A stretch of 18,811 nt of DNA from the NCBI GenBank assembly GCA_030668165.1, contig DAOUUM010000016.1:1-18811 (forward strand), read 5' to 3'. The position numbers and the translations under genes are program-made. This document shows, in pieces, positions 7,768 to 15,846 of this stretch (its first letter is position 1; the number at the start of each line of letters is the position of its first letter). Source of the DNA: Candidatus Heimdallarchaeota archaeon (GTDB taxonomy: Archaea > Asgardarchaeota > Heimdallarchaeia > Heimdallarchaeales > Kariarchaeaceae). Under the pieces are notes generated by a model. That model was not told where the DNA came from. It ran no database searches and saw only the letters and a list, made by a program, of their open reading frames with translations.

Positions 7768-8301
7768 TTAATCAAGAATAACACCCACATGATGTTGATT
7801 CAAGTTTATTGTGTATATCTCTATTATTGAGGCGATTTTCTTTACAAAATCATCGTCCACCGCTTTGCTTTTCCTAATGGTCCATCCTCTCTTAGAATTA
7901 GATTTCATATGGTATAGATCAGTCCACAGACGAGGTTTTTGCATGAATAGAATCAGGTCTTTGTCCTCAAAGTAATTTTTGAAATCTCCAGGGTTAGATC
8001 TCATTCTGACAAAGAAATGAGAAGGTTTTTTATAAAATAAAGCAGCATTTCGCAATAATTCCATGGCAATTCCCTCAGCAAATTGATACTTATTTCTTGA
8101 TGCCAGATCACTATAAAGTTTCGATAATGATGTAGATATTCTCGAACTCTTGAACTGGAACGATCTGGAATTAATACTCCACTCACGCTCAAGGTTCTTG
8201 CCTAATCTGGCACGAGCATCCATAAAGATAAAGAAAAATGCAACAGCAACCAAATAAGGAGCAAGATCTGCAATTAATTGATTAAATTCTTCAGACTGCA
8301 T
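7768..8301 (-). CDS. Small membrane-anchored protein in the MoxR operon, unknown
   Basis: The 177-residue protein has one clear membrane segment near the N terminus (about 13-27). A basic, mainly helical domain follows, with many Arg/Lys residues, suggesting a cytoplasmic body on an N-terminal anchor. I recognise no family. The ATG overlaps the stop of the DUF4129-type gene by one base (TAATG), with a G-rich stretch AGGGGGAAG just upstream that may serve as the ribosome binding site, so the two are translationally coupled. In MoxR loci of this kind a small protein such as DUF4350 often sits next to DUF4129. The position is similar here, but no sequence motif confirms that family. Confidence 0.7.
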   Translation of the reverse strand: MQSEEFNQLIADLAPYLVAVAFFFIFMDARARLGKNLEREWSINSRSFQFKSSRISTSLSKLYSDLASRNKYQFAEGIAMELLRNAALFYKKPSHFFVRMRSNPGDFKNYFEDKDLILFMQKPRLWTDLYHMKSNSKRGWTIRKSKAVDDDFVKKIASIIEIYTINLNQHHVGVILD

Positions 8302-9194
8302 TAATTACTTCCCCCTTTCTCATTCTGTTTTGTAATTTGTTCAATCCAATACATTATTTCCTTGTGCATATCACGAGCTTCCTCAACAAATGTATATTCA
8401 ACATCTTTGTTAGAAAATCTTGAAATCTCATAGATCGTGGTTAATCTAGAAAAATAATTGGCAACGGGTGGTCCCGGGTCTGAGCCAATCTTATCGGAGA
8501 AATATGTCGGTGTGTACCATCTTGGAGCTATGCCCTTTAATTTTTCTATTGAAATACTTGCATCCACATAAATTTTCAATATTGACAGGAAATTCGGTCT
8601 GGAACTTTTTGAATATTCCATCTCCTGTGCGATTTTGATAGCAGGTAGTGGTTTGGGTATTCTGGTCAAAACATAAGCCATAATTGCGATAATAGATATT
8701 ATGAGTAGGATAACAAAAATCACTGATAAGATCTGCATCAAATTAGAGTTATCGACATTCTCAATCACCTCAGCAGTCTGTTGTCCAGTGTTTGCAACAG
8801 GAGGACTTGTGGTTGCTGCAGATGGTATGCTTAATTCACTTTCAGTTGTCTGATCACTTATTTCTGATTCAGCTTCTATTTCGGTAATGGGGTTGAATCC
8901 CATTGTGGCAAGTGAAACAGCAATTATTATAAAGAGGATTCCAGGTATTACTATCATCTCCATTCTATTGGGTTCCAACCCAATTGACTTCATTATTGTA
9001 ATTAATACAGCATAGAATACAAATACGACGAATAATGTGATAATTATACCCTGTTGGGTGTAATCTCGTGAGAAAGCACCTGAACTCATCAAACTAGAAG
9101 CAGCCACAGCCGCAATCAGTAGCCACAACAGTATAATCGATACTGATTTTCTACCTGAAAATGGTAACTTTGATGATAATTCCATAGTCTCCAA
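8301..9194 (-). CDS. DUF4129-type membrane protein, first gene of the MoxR operon
   Basis: The 297-residue protein has three N-terminal hydrophobic segments (about 18-36, 50-68, 79-97). A Ser/Thr/Glu-rich linker without hydrophobic runs follows (about 102-148), then a fourth helix (about 153-176) and a cytoplasmic C-terminal domain. That domain (about 203-265) has the DUF4129 pattern: a helix, then TPTYFSDKI, then a helix ending ANYFSRLTTIYEISRFSN. DUF4129 proteins are typical neighbours of MoxR/DUF58, often fused to transglutaminase-like domains; no such domain is present here. The longest frame starts at TTG 9194. ATG 9185 is a good alternative, since the TATA-like box at 9213-9222 would place the transcript start between the two. 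The DUF4129 match is by pattern, not by search. Confidence 0.75.
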   Translation of the reverse strand: METMELSSKLPFSGRKSVSIILLWLLIAAVAASSLMSSGAFSRDYTQQGIIITLFVVFVFYAVLITIMKSIGLEPNRMEMIVIPGILFIIIAVSLATMGFNPITEIEAESEISDQTTESELSIPSAATTSPPVANTGQQTAEVIENVDNSNLMQILSVIFVILLIISIIAIMAYVLTRIPKPLPAIKIAQEMEYSKSSRPNFLSILKIYVDASISIEKLKGIAPRWYTPTYFSDKIGSDPGPPVANYFSRLTTIYEISRFSNKDVEYTFVEEARDMHKEIMYWIEQITKQNEKGGSN

Positions 9195-9212
9195 GCTATC
9201 AGAGAGTTAGAC

Positions 9213-9222
9213 ATTTTTATAT
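9213..9222 (-). promoter_or_regulatory. TATA-like box of the MoxR operon
   Basis: The minus-strand ATATAAAAAT lies 24-33 nt before the two candidate starts (TTG 9194 and ATG 9185). It is the best promoter element in the gap to the glycosyltransferase gene. It predicts a leaderless or very short-leader transcript through the six genes down to 4156. Confidence 0.5.
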
Positions 9223-9285
9223 TCTTCCCAATATTTCAGTATTAATTATTTGATTATTAATATTCAGCTGGTAAGAATTAATTGT

Positions 9286-10962
9286 TCAAATAATTGTGCT
9301 CCAAACCTCACATCTATCCTCAATATTCAAGGACATAATCCATCCATGTACAGTCAGATATTCATACAACCATTCATTTCCAATTAGCTGGTATGTGGGT
9401 AATACAAAATAATTACTGAGATTTTGCCGAATAATCCTCTCTACAAAGAACTTATTTCCGCTATGGGTGTCAGGATTGGTTAATGTATAGTAATCAACCT
9501 CAACATCCTGATGAAGGTAAGAATATCCCCCCGTGTAGTACCATGAAGTCATAACAGTCACACTCTCAACATTATCCTGGTTTCCCACATAGATAAGAGC
9601 ATCATTTACATCGTCAAAAGATTCATCATGATATCTAGTTGTAAATCCCCTGTAAGTACTGAAGGAGAAACTTGCGAAGAGCAGAATTATCAATATAAAA
9701 TAAAAATGGGACTTATGAATTTTAATATTTGGTATTTTGTTTATCCTAGGTAAACGGGATAAGAATTCTGATAGCAATGTAGCAAAAATGGTTGTAGCAA
9801 CTGCAAAGGTGATAAGAGAGAGGACCAAAGCACTAATTGCGAAACGCAACTCTTTATGTGAACCCTCAACTCGCCATGGATTACTGTATAGAAACCAACT
9901 GATAATCGAAGCACCAAACAAATTAATCAAGGATTTGCTCAAATTAGGATAGTTGGGAAAATCCTTCATTTTCTTCTTGTAATATATCAGTAAAAAAAGA
10001 ATACAAAAGGTTGACAGAACTGTGAAGAACACAAGGAAATCACCGCGAATAAGTTCTTGGATGTAAAAAGTTGGAGAGCTGAGCCCAAACCAATCAGAAT
10101 TTGATTCAATTATATTGAATTGAAACCAGTGAATTGGAACCACCATAAACTTTCGATAATAGCTATAATCAATAATTGCACTAATTATCCAACCTATAAT
10201 GCCAAGAAGTGCAATTACAGGATATTTCTTCAGTGATTTTAAATTGAAATTCATTATCACTACCGCAAAGATAATTATCAGAAGGTCAACTCTGACATAA
10301 CTGACCATGCCTAGACCAAATATAATGCCAAGATAGTCTTTGGTTTCAAATTTCTTATTTGATTTTGTTAGGTAGATCACTCTATAGATCCCATAGAATA
10401 AATACGGTAGAAAGAAGGTATTATAGAAGGATCTTACAGTGAATTCTACTATTCTGAACCAGAAACTCACATAGAGAGTGGCTATAACTGAGGTTAATTT
10501 ATCCTCAGTAAGTATTTTTGCAAGTTTGTATGTAACAGGAATGAGTAATGTTGCGTTAATTGCCAATATCACTTTGATCAAGGGTAGGATCCCATAATGA
10601 TAATCAAGGTTGAAAAACTCACCTAGGTGCATAATCATAGCGATCAACAATGGGAAGATATAACTCCTGGATGATGCGTAACTGGGGGTCCCTATATTTT
10701 CCAACCGGAATTCAGGTGGAATGTGACCGTAACCATATACCAAATTATGAGCTATCTCTAAACTCTGATATACCTCATCCGGATGTAAAATCCCAGATGC
10801 CATCAATGATGCAATCAGTCTAATTACAAAACCAACCAAAATACTAACTACCAATATTATATCGAGAAAATTTTTACTAATCCAATTTAATAACTTGTGG
10901 TCGGTCGTAAGAAGGTCATCATCAAACGATTCAATGGCAAGCTTTGGTTTCCTCGAAGTCAA
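9286..10962 (-). CDS. GT22-type polytopic glycosyltransferase (PIG-B/ALG9-like mannosyltransferase)
   Basis: The 558-residue protein has about ten hydrophobic segments and a catalytic-type first loop after the first helix (about 34-54). That loop contains HPDEVYQSLEIAHNLVYGYG at 60-79 and RSYIFP at 99-104. This is the hallmark of GT22 enzymes (PIG-B/GPI10, PIG-Z/SMP3, ALG9, ALG12), whose acidic pair in the first lumenal loop is catalytic. They transfer mannose from a dolichyl-phosphate donor. The closest remembered pattern is the PIG-B/GPI10 loop, with its PDE-x-[WY]-QSLE-x-AH arrangement and Arg-Ser-Tyr after it. The acceptor here may be an N-glycan or glycolipid precursor. TTG 10962 is the only workable start after the in-frame stop at 10990-10992. 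The C-terminal part (about 440-558) is a soluble extracytoplasmic domain. Confident for family, not for acceptor. Confidence 0.8.
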   Translation of the reverse strand: MTSRKPKLAIESFDDDLLTTDHKLLNWISKNFLDIILVVSILVGFVIRLIASLMASGILHPDEVYQSLEIAHNLVYGYGHIPPEFRLENIGTPSYASSRSYIFPLLIAMIMHLGEFFNLDYHYGILPLIKVILAINATLLIPVTYKLAKILTEDKLTSVIATLYVSFWFRIVEFTVRSFYNTFFLPYLFYGIYRVIYLTKSNKKFETKDYLGIIFGLGMVSYVRVDLLIIIFAVVIMNFNLKSLKKYPVIALLGIIGWIISAIIDYSYYRKFMVVPIHWFQFNIIESNSDWFGLSSPTFYIQELIRGDFLVFFTVLSTFCILFLLIYYKKKMKDFPNYPNLSKSLINLFGASIISWFLYSNPWRVEGSHKELRFAISALVLSLITFAVATTIFATLLSEFLSRLPRINKIPNIKIHKSHFYFILIILLFASFSFSTYRGFTTRYHDESFDDVNDALIYVGNQDNVESVTVMTSWYYTGGYSYLHQDVEVDYYTLTNPDTHSGNKFFVERIIRQNLSNYFVLPTYQLIGNEWLYEYLTVHGWIMSLNIEDRCEVWSTII

Positions 10963-11210
10963 ATCAAAATTAAAATAAATTTTTTTTATTTAAGTTATGC
11001 CTAATTGGAGCGTTTCTCAAAGAATTGAATAAGAGTTAATTGGGTAAAAATTTATCCAGAAAGCAAAATTATGTACTAATGAACCGTATGATAGCTTGCA
11101 GACACACCTACACACCATATCTACGTACATACTATTATTTGATGATTAAATAATCCTTTAAAGTGCATAGAATATAGTAAGGATAGTAAGATCCTACTTA
11201 GTGAATTTTT
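10963..11210. promoter_or_regulatory. Divergent promoter region
   Basis: This 248 bp region serves two divergent genes. On the minus strand ACTTAAATAAAA (about 10985-10996) lies about 30 nt before TTG 10962, which supports a leaderless transcript and that unusual start codon. On the plus strand CCTTTAAAGTG (about 11155-11165) lies about 50 nt before ATG 11211, implying a leader of about 25 nt. Between them I see no reading frame, RNA gene or repeat. Confidence 0.4.
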
Positions 11211-12146
11211 ATGATGTTAACTGGCTCAGTTCTCAAAAGAATGATGGTGGAATCCTATAAGCGGATCAAAAAAAATGTGACGTATCTGAACGATATCAAT
11301 GCGTTTCCAGTTCCTGACGGAGATACAGGCTTTAACATGCATGCTACAATAGGTAAGATAATCGAGGAGCTGGATAAAACCGATCATAATATCAGTATTA
11401 AGGAGGCATCAAATGCAATCAAGAAAGGTGCATTTTTGGGGGCCAAGGGTAATTCAGGAGTGATTTTGAGTCAATTTTTTGTGGGATTTGCCAAGACAAT
11501 TGAGAACATTGAAGAGATCACCACTGATAAATTTGCTGAGGCTCTGATTGAGGGGTCAAACAAGGCATACACAGCGGTGATGAATCCACGAGAGGGAACC
11601 ATACTGACTGTAGTCAGGGATACTGCAGAAGCAGCACTTTATAAAACCAAGGAGGGTGCTCAGTGGACAGAGGTCATTGAATTTTGTTATGAGATCGCCC
11701 AGAAATCTACACTGGAGACACCCAATCTGCTTGATGTATTGAAAGAAGCCGGCGTGGTTGATGCAGGGGCACTTGGATTTGTATATTTGATTCAAGGATG
11801 GCTCTGGGTACTTGCAAGCACGATAGCTGGACCGAGGGTAGTCAAATTAAACGATCAGCTTACCAATCAGCACAATGCAATAGATGTGAGTCATGCAGTT
11901 GAGAACCTCACCTATCGCTACTGTACCGAGGCATATATTTCCGGTAATGGACACAAAGAGAGAACCATCAGAGAAAGTCTGGTGTCATATGGGGATTCTC
12001 TGATTGTTATCGGAGATGGTGAAGAGATAAAGATGCATGTACATTCAAACAATCCCAAACAGGCAATTGAGACACTCAGTTCATACGGAAAAATAAAAGC
12101 AGCCAAAATAGATGATATGATGGCCCAGACAAGAGCTCTCGATTGA
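11211..12146 (+). CDS. DhaL-domain kinase, short FakA-like protein lacking the C-terminal domain
   Basis: The 311-residue protein matches the first two domains of FakA/YloV-type kinases. The DhaL ATP-binding domain (about 1-205) has NAFPVPDGDTGFNM (30-43) with metal/ATP-binding Asp36 and Asp38, LGAKGNSGVILSQ (76-88), a TILTVVRD stretch near 129-136 and VVDAGALGF near 182-190. The linker-type middle domain (about 225-311) has YRYCTEAYI, SYGDSLIVIGDGEEIKMHVH and SNNP. Bacterial FakA (about 550 residues) phosphorylates fatty acids bound to a DegV-type FakB protein; its third domain contacts FakB. That domain is absent: a stop follows the middle domain, and no remnant lies downstream because tiaS ends only 1 bp further. 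No DegV gene is visible. Two ATGs are adjacent at 11211 and 11214. The substrate is unknown; a DAK-like kinase of another acceptor is possible. Confidence 0.85.
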   Translation: MMLTGSVLKRMMVESYKRIKKNVTYLNDINAFPVPDGDTGFNMHATIGKIIEELDKTDHNISIKEASNAIKKGAFLGAKGNSGVILSQFFVGFAKTIENIEEITTDKFAEALIEGSNKAYTAVMNPREGTILTVVRDTAEAALYKTKEGAQWTEVIEFCYEIAQKSTLETPNLLDVLKEAGVVDAGALGFVYLIQGWLWVLASTIAGPRVVKLNDQLTNQHNAIDVSHAVENLTYRYCTEAYISGNGHKERTIRESLVSYGDSLIVIGDGEEIKMHVHSNNPKQAIETLSSYGKIKAAKIDDMMAQTRALD

Positions 12147-12147
12147 T

Positions 12148-13467
12148 TCAGATATTGCTAAAATCAGAGATTATTAATTTTTCATTAATTAATTCATTTC
12201 GTGTATTAAGCCTGATCAGGGGTCGGGTGAGATGTCGCTGTGCAGAATGTGATGCGTATACTCTCTGTCCAACAATTAATTTGCGATCAATTTTCTCTCG
12301 AATAGATTTGTAAGATCGTTGAGAACATTTTTTGCATTTGTAACCCGATAATTTACCAGCGCTTGTCATGCGATCGTTACAGTTTTCACAGACTGGTGGA
12401 AGCTTATTGAATTTATCTAGCTGATCAACTATGTACATGTATTCTAGGGAAATATATTCTCCAAATTCATTGCTGGAAATAGCCCCGTGTATGTAAATCC
12501 GATCACCTTCAATAAGTTCTCTCGCAGCATTCCTCAATTGTTTGGTTGGTTCAAATACCATACAATCAATGAAATAACCATTTATCTGCAGTTCCAGCTT
12601 GACATGACCCCCTCGGAATTCTACTGGATCCTTGGATACTGTTGCCATGGTGGACACAACCGAGTTCAATTTTATCTTGGATTGCATCTTCATTACATGT
12701 TGGTTGGTACCTTGATTACTGATAAAAATCATCCAGTAGTCTAATTTCTCCTCAATCTCCAGATTATCATAAAAATCAATCAGCTCTCGGGGATCATCAC
12801 CTCGTATGCCCAAAAATATGGGATCAGGACCGGAGGGGCATATAAGTTCCCGTTTGGACACCGGATCGTAAGATGAGAAGCTTGAACTGTGATTATCTGC
12901 TACCTCAATCAGATTGTCAATATCAATCTTTCTTATGGTATTGAATTTAGCCTTCTTTCTGTAGGCCAATAACTCGTGTGTATAGTCATTTTCCAGATCG
13001 GCCATTATAGAACCTAAAGCACCAACTATACCTTCCTTACCATAAATAGTTGCTAAATCAGATATTCTTGAATTATCGATTTTAATGAGATGCTGAAGTG
13101 TAGAATTATAAAAATCTGCTCCCAAATCTGATTTCAACAATTTAAATTCATTATCCGATAGAATTACAATTCCTGGGAATTTACCATCATCTACTGAGTA
13201 TTCCTCAAAATCTCTCAATACTATTTCTTTAACAATTTCAAATAATTTTGCCTGATCAGAATCAGAGGAAAAACTGACGGATAATGCAGCATTACCCCTG
13301 GTTCTATGTGGAATATTGGGATTTAATCGTATTAATCTGGGATATCCATGAAATGTGATTGTATGATCCTCCTGATATAATTTTTGAAGCACTCTGACAA
13401 ATGTCCATGTTGTGCACCCCCCTTTGGGAGAATCAGTTGAATCGATTCCAAGATGGTATAATCCCAC
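12148..13467 (-). CDS. tiaS: tRNA(Ile2) 2-agmatinylcytidine synthetase TiaS
   Basis: The 439-residue protein is a full-length TiaS. This archaeal enzyme uses ATP and agmatine to modify C34 of the CAU-anticodon tRNA-Ile so that it reads AUA. The N terminus has GIDSTDSPKGGCTTW (7-21) with the conserved Asp pair, followed by YPRLIRLNPNIPHRTRGN (42-59). The central region carries the kinase-like agmatine/ATP part. An OB-fold (about 275-350) and a zinc ribbon (Cys360, Cys363, Cys378, Cys381) bind the tRNA. The start is GTG 13467. The neighbouring ATG two bases earlier is in another frame and would not give the conserved N terminus. It converges with the DhaL-kinase gene, the stops being 1 bp apart. 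Assignment is secure and places the sequence in Archaea. Confidence 0.96.
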   Translation of the reverse strand: MGLYHLGIDSTDSPKGGCTTWTFVRVLQKLYQEDHTITFHGYPRLIRLNPNIPHRTRGNAALSVSFSSDSDQAKLFEIVKEIVLRDFEEYSVDDGKFPGIVILSDNEFKLLKSDLGADFYNSTLQHLIKIDNSRISDLATIYGKEGIVGALGSIMADLENDYTHELLAYRKKAKFNTIRKIDIDNLIEVADNHSSSFSSYDPVSKRELICPSGPDPIFLGIRGDDPRELIDFYDNLEIEEKLDYWMIFISNQGTNQHVMKMQSKIKLNSVVSTMATVSKDPVEFRGGHVKLELQINGYFIDCMVFEPTKQLRNAARELIEGDRIYIHGAISSNEFGEYISLEYMYIVDQLDKFNKLPPVCENCNDRMTSAGKLSGYKCKKCSQRSYKSIREKIDRKLIVGQRVYASHSAQRHLTRPLIRLNTRNELINEKLIISDFSNI

Positions 13468-13670
13468 ATATTCAAGATAAACTAAACTATGATTAATCTT
13501 TAGATGGATTATTAATTTTAATTAACAATTAATTTCGTCACGCAATTACAACACGTAAGAATTGATTTAATTTCTCACAGAAACCCCCCTATTATCATTT
13601 CATTAATCAAAATTTACCTAATCAAACGAAGTGTATTAATACTGAGGATATGTTATTTTGAATTAATAAC
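13468..13670. promoter_or_regulatory. Divergent promoter region of tiaS and the 13671 gene
   Basis: This 203 bp region is very A+T-rich. A plus-strand TATTAATA at 13634-13641 lies about 33 nt before ATG 13671. A weak minus-strand candidate, AGATTAAT (about 13492-13499), lies about 29 nt before GTG 13467. No reading frame or RNA gene was recognised. Confidence 0.3.
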
Positions 13671-14981
13671 ATGTCTACTAATCTCGATTTAATCCAAACC
13701 GTGCGTATCAGTTTCGAGGATATTAGGAACCATGATAAATACCTGATAAGGGAAAGGATCTACTACGGGACTGGCATGTTTGAAGGAGGTGGACTATTAG
13801 ATATCCATAATAATTTTAATTCCATCTCTATTGTGCTTACCAACGCACCTGATATATCACTAGTCAATCACACCAAGGGATTGGGCATCTCTCTGAAGAA
13901 TCTACTTGATACTTTGAATTTAATACTCCATATGGATGAATTATCTCCCAACAAATCAGATATGAAAAAATACATCAGTATAGCAGAAATTGAATTGGAT
14001 GAATTAAAAAAGATTACTCGTGAGATTGCAACTTTTGACCCTAAGAGCTTGATAAGTGAGGAACAAAGGATATTGAAAGAGATACCGGAGGCCAGGGAAT
14101 TCATTGAGGATAATATTCAACAGATACAGATGAGTTTTGCCTGGAAACTGAGTAGGGAGAATATAAAAACTGTCGAGGACAAGGAGTTATTTGATCAACG
14201 ATTACAGGGATTGAAACAAGTGCTGGATGGGATACAACAGGTGTCATGTTTAGAATCCCTTCAATTACTAACTCAAATTGCATTTTTGACAAGAGATCAG
14301 GCTGCAAAATCAATTGATAAATTGGATGATTCAATTAGTCTGATCAATTTATTGGTTCAGATATTCATTGAGGAGGATAAATTATATCAAATAAATGGAG
14401 GCCCTCTTCAAATAAAGGCAGAAGATGTACGAAAGGATGTTGAGAGATTGCTAAATACGGGTAGAGATCAGTGGTTGAAACAATTTCTAAATTTTATCAA
14501 GGATACCTCTTCTGAATCAAAATTAATTCAAAAATTCATCGAGAATTTGTATATTCTTTCAAGAGATCCCAAAAAACAATTTTTGTGGACTATGAGCTAT
14601 CTCTCACGCTCTCAAGATAGTGATTACCTCGAGAAAATTAGTTTTCATTATGCATCACTTGCAAGTAGTCTTCTATCACTAACCAACACACTTGATGATA
14701 AGGGATTATTTGATTTAACCACAAAAATAGTTGAGCTGGGAGATATTAGTGCCCTTGATGCAATTGATGATCTAGCCGAATTATACAATCCTGAAAAAAT
14801 TGATGTCAAACATTTAATCAAGGCTATTGAGAAGGGATTGGTAGAAATTAAAGATATTGCCTGTCTAATCATATCTTTTGATGATTTGGCGACTAATCTT
14901 TTTAATATTATTCAATTTACGGATATGGATGTCAGACTAACTGGAATTGATTCCCTGAAAGATTACATAAATAAGTTCTAA
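13671..14981 (+). CDS. Helical cytosolic protein of unknown family
   Basis: The 436-residue protein has no signal peptide or membrane segment. The first about 75 residues look beta-rich and include the glycine-rich stretch YYGTGMFEGGGLLD (31-44). The rest appears almost entirely helical, with heptad-like Leu/Ile spacing and many acidic and basic residues, and could be an alpha-solenoid or coiled-coil bundle. No catalytic motif is visible, and I do not recognise the family. The gene is transcribed away from tiaS. Its stop overlaps by 4 bp the stop of the receiver-domain gene on the opposite strand, so a functional link to the phosphorelay pair is only possible, not shown. Codon use and base composition match the neighbours, and the long uninterrupted frame makes it a real gene. 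Confidence 0.75.
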   Translation: MSTNLDLIQTVRISFEDIRNHDKYLIRERIYYGTGMFEGGGLLDIHNNFNSISIVLTNAPDISLVNHTKGLGISLKNLLDTLNLILHMDELSPNKSDMKKYISIAEIELDELKKITREIATFDPKSLISEEQRILKEIPEAREFIEDNIQQIQMSFAWKLSRENIKTVEDKELFDQRLQGLKQVLDGIQQVSCLESLQLLTQIAFLTRDQAAKSIDKLDDSISLINLLVQIFIEEDKLYQINGGPLQIKAEDVRKDVERLLNTGRDQWLKQFLNFIKDTSSESKLIQKFIENLYILSRDPKKQFLWTMSYLSRSQDSDYLEKISFHYASLASSLLSLTNTLDDKGLFDLTTKIVELGDISALDAIDDLAELYNPEKIDVKHLIKAIEKGLVEIKDIACLIISFDDLATNLFNIIQFTDMDVRLTGIDSLKDYINKF

Positions 14982-15775
14982 TCCAATTCCTTAATTAGAT
15001 CATTAATAATGCCTTCATCAATTGAATCTTTGCCATAAAAATTATCCATGATTTTTACAAGTACAGTATCAACCCTATTCTCATCAAATCCATCCTTATC
15101 TCCAATAAATGTGACAATGAAAGTATCGTCCTTCTCATCTGACTTGGTATACATTCTTGACACTTTAGAATCATTGATTATATTGTTCATTGGAATAGTA
15201 AATTTATACTCCGAATTTGCCACATCAAAATCAGCAAATCCATCTGCATAGAATATTAAACGGCTGATCAATTCACCATGATCTTGGTTGTTAAGAGATT
15301 CAAGATTCGAGTATATCATCTCATTAACTCTTTGAGAACTGGAAAATACCAGTATAATTCCCTTGGAAATATTGCTCAGCTGTGGCTTAGTGTGATCAAT
15401 TATTTTTGCTGCCATGTTCAGATGGCCTAATAAATAACTGGATTTCCAGGGTTTTGTAAGAAATCCAAATACTTCTGCCTTCTCAATAGCTCTGATTGAT
15501 GTTTGATAATCCTTCTGGGCAGTTAGCAATATTCTTGGGATGTTGGGAAATTGTTCCTTAATCATCACAAGTAAATCAACACCATCCATTTCTGGCATCA
15601 ACACATCAGATACCACAATATCAATATTTTCTTTTTTAATCACATCAATTGCGTCAAGGGGATTTAAAATGTAGAAATTATTGAAATTGGTTTCTTTATA
15701 AAACTGTCTCTTAAGAGCATCTAGGATACTCTTCTCATCATCAATGAATAAAACGTTAAATTTTCTGTTTGACAA
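14978..15775 (-). CDS. Response regulator: receiver domain plus possible longin/roadblock-like domain
   Basis: The 265-residue protein has a complete receiver domain (about 5-125): acidic pair Asp12-Asp13 (FIDDE), phospho-acceptor Asp57 (VVSDVLMPEMDG), Thr85 (LLTAQ) and Lys108 (FLTKPW). The second half (about 135-250) is not a DNA-binding, GGDEF or HD domain. Its succession GIILVFSSS, then ELISRLIFYADGFADF, then SRMYTKSDEKDDTFIVTFIG, then a last helix TVLVKIMDNF, resembles the strand-helix order of longin/roadblock-like domains used by archaeal and eukaryotic small-GTPase regulators; this is a pattern-level inference. The start must be TTG 15775, since the frame upstream closes at 15809-15811 with no ATG or GTG. 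A TATA-like TTAAATGA lies about 29 nt before it. It follows the HPt gene by 71 bp and is probably its partner. Confidence 0.88.
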   Translation of the reverse strand: MSNRKFNVLFIDDEKSILDALKRQFYKETNFNNFYILNPLDAIDVIKKENIDIVVSDVLMPEMDGVDLLVMIKEQFPNIPRILLTAQKDYQTSIRAIEKAEVFGFLTKPWKSSYLLGHLNMAAKIIDHTKPQLSNISKGIILVFSSSQRVNEMIYSNLESLNNQDHGELISRLIFYADGFADFDVANSEYKFTIPMNNIINDSKVSRMYTKSDEKDDTFIVTFIGDKDGFDENRVDTVLVKIMDNFYGKDSIDEGIINDLIKELD

Positions 15776-15800
15776 AATAATTTCAATTTCCCAATATAAC

Positions 15801-15810
15801 TCATTTAATT
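15801..15810 (-). promoter_or_regulatory. TATA-like box for the response regulator gene
   Basis: The minus-strand AATTAAATGA is centred about 29 nt before the TTG start at 15775. This suggests a separate leaderless transcript for the receiver gene and supports the rare start codon. Confidence 0.35.
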
Positions 15811-15846
15811 AAATCTTCTAGTAACTGTGTTGGATTTTGATTATTT

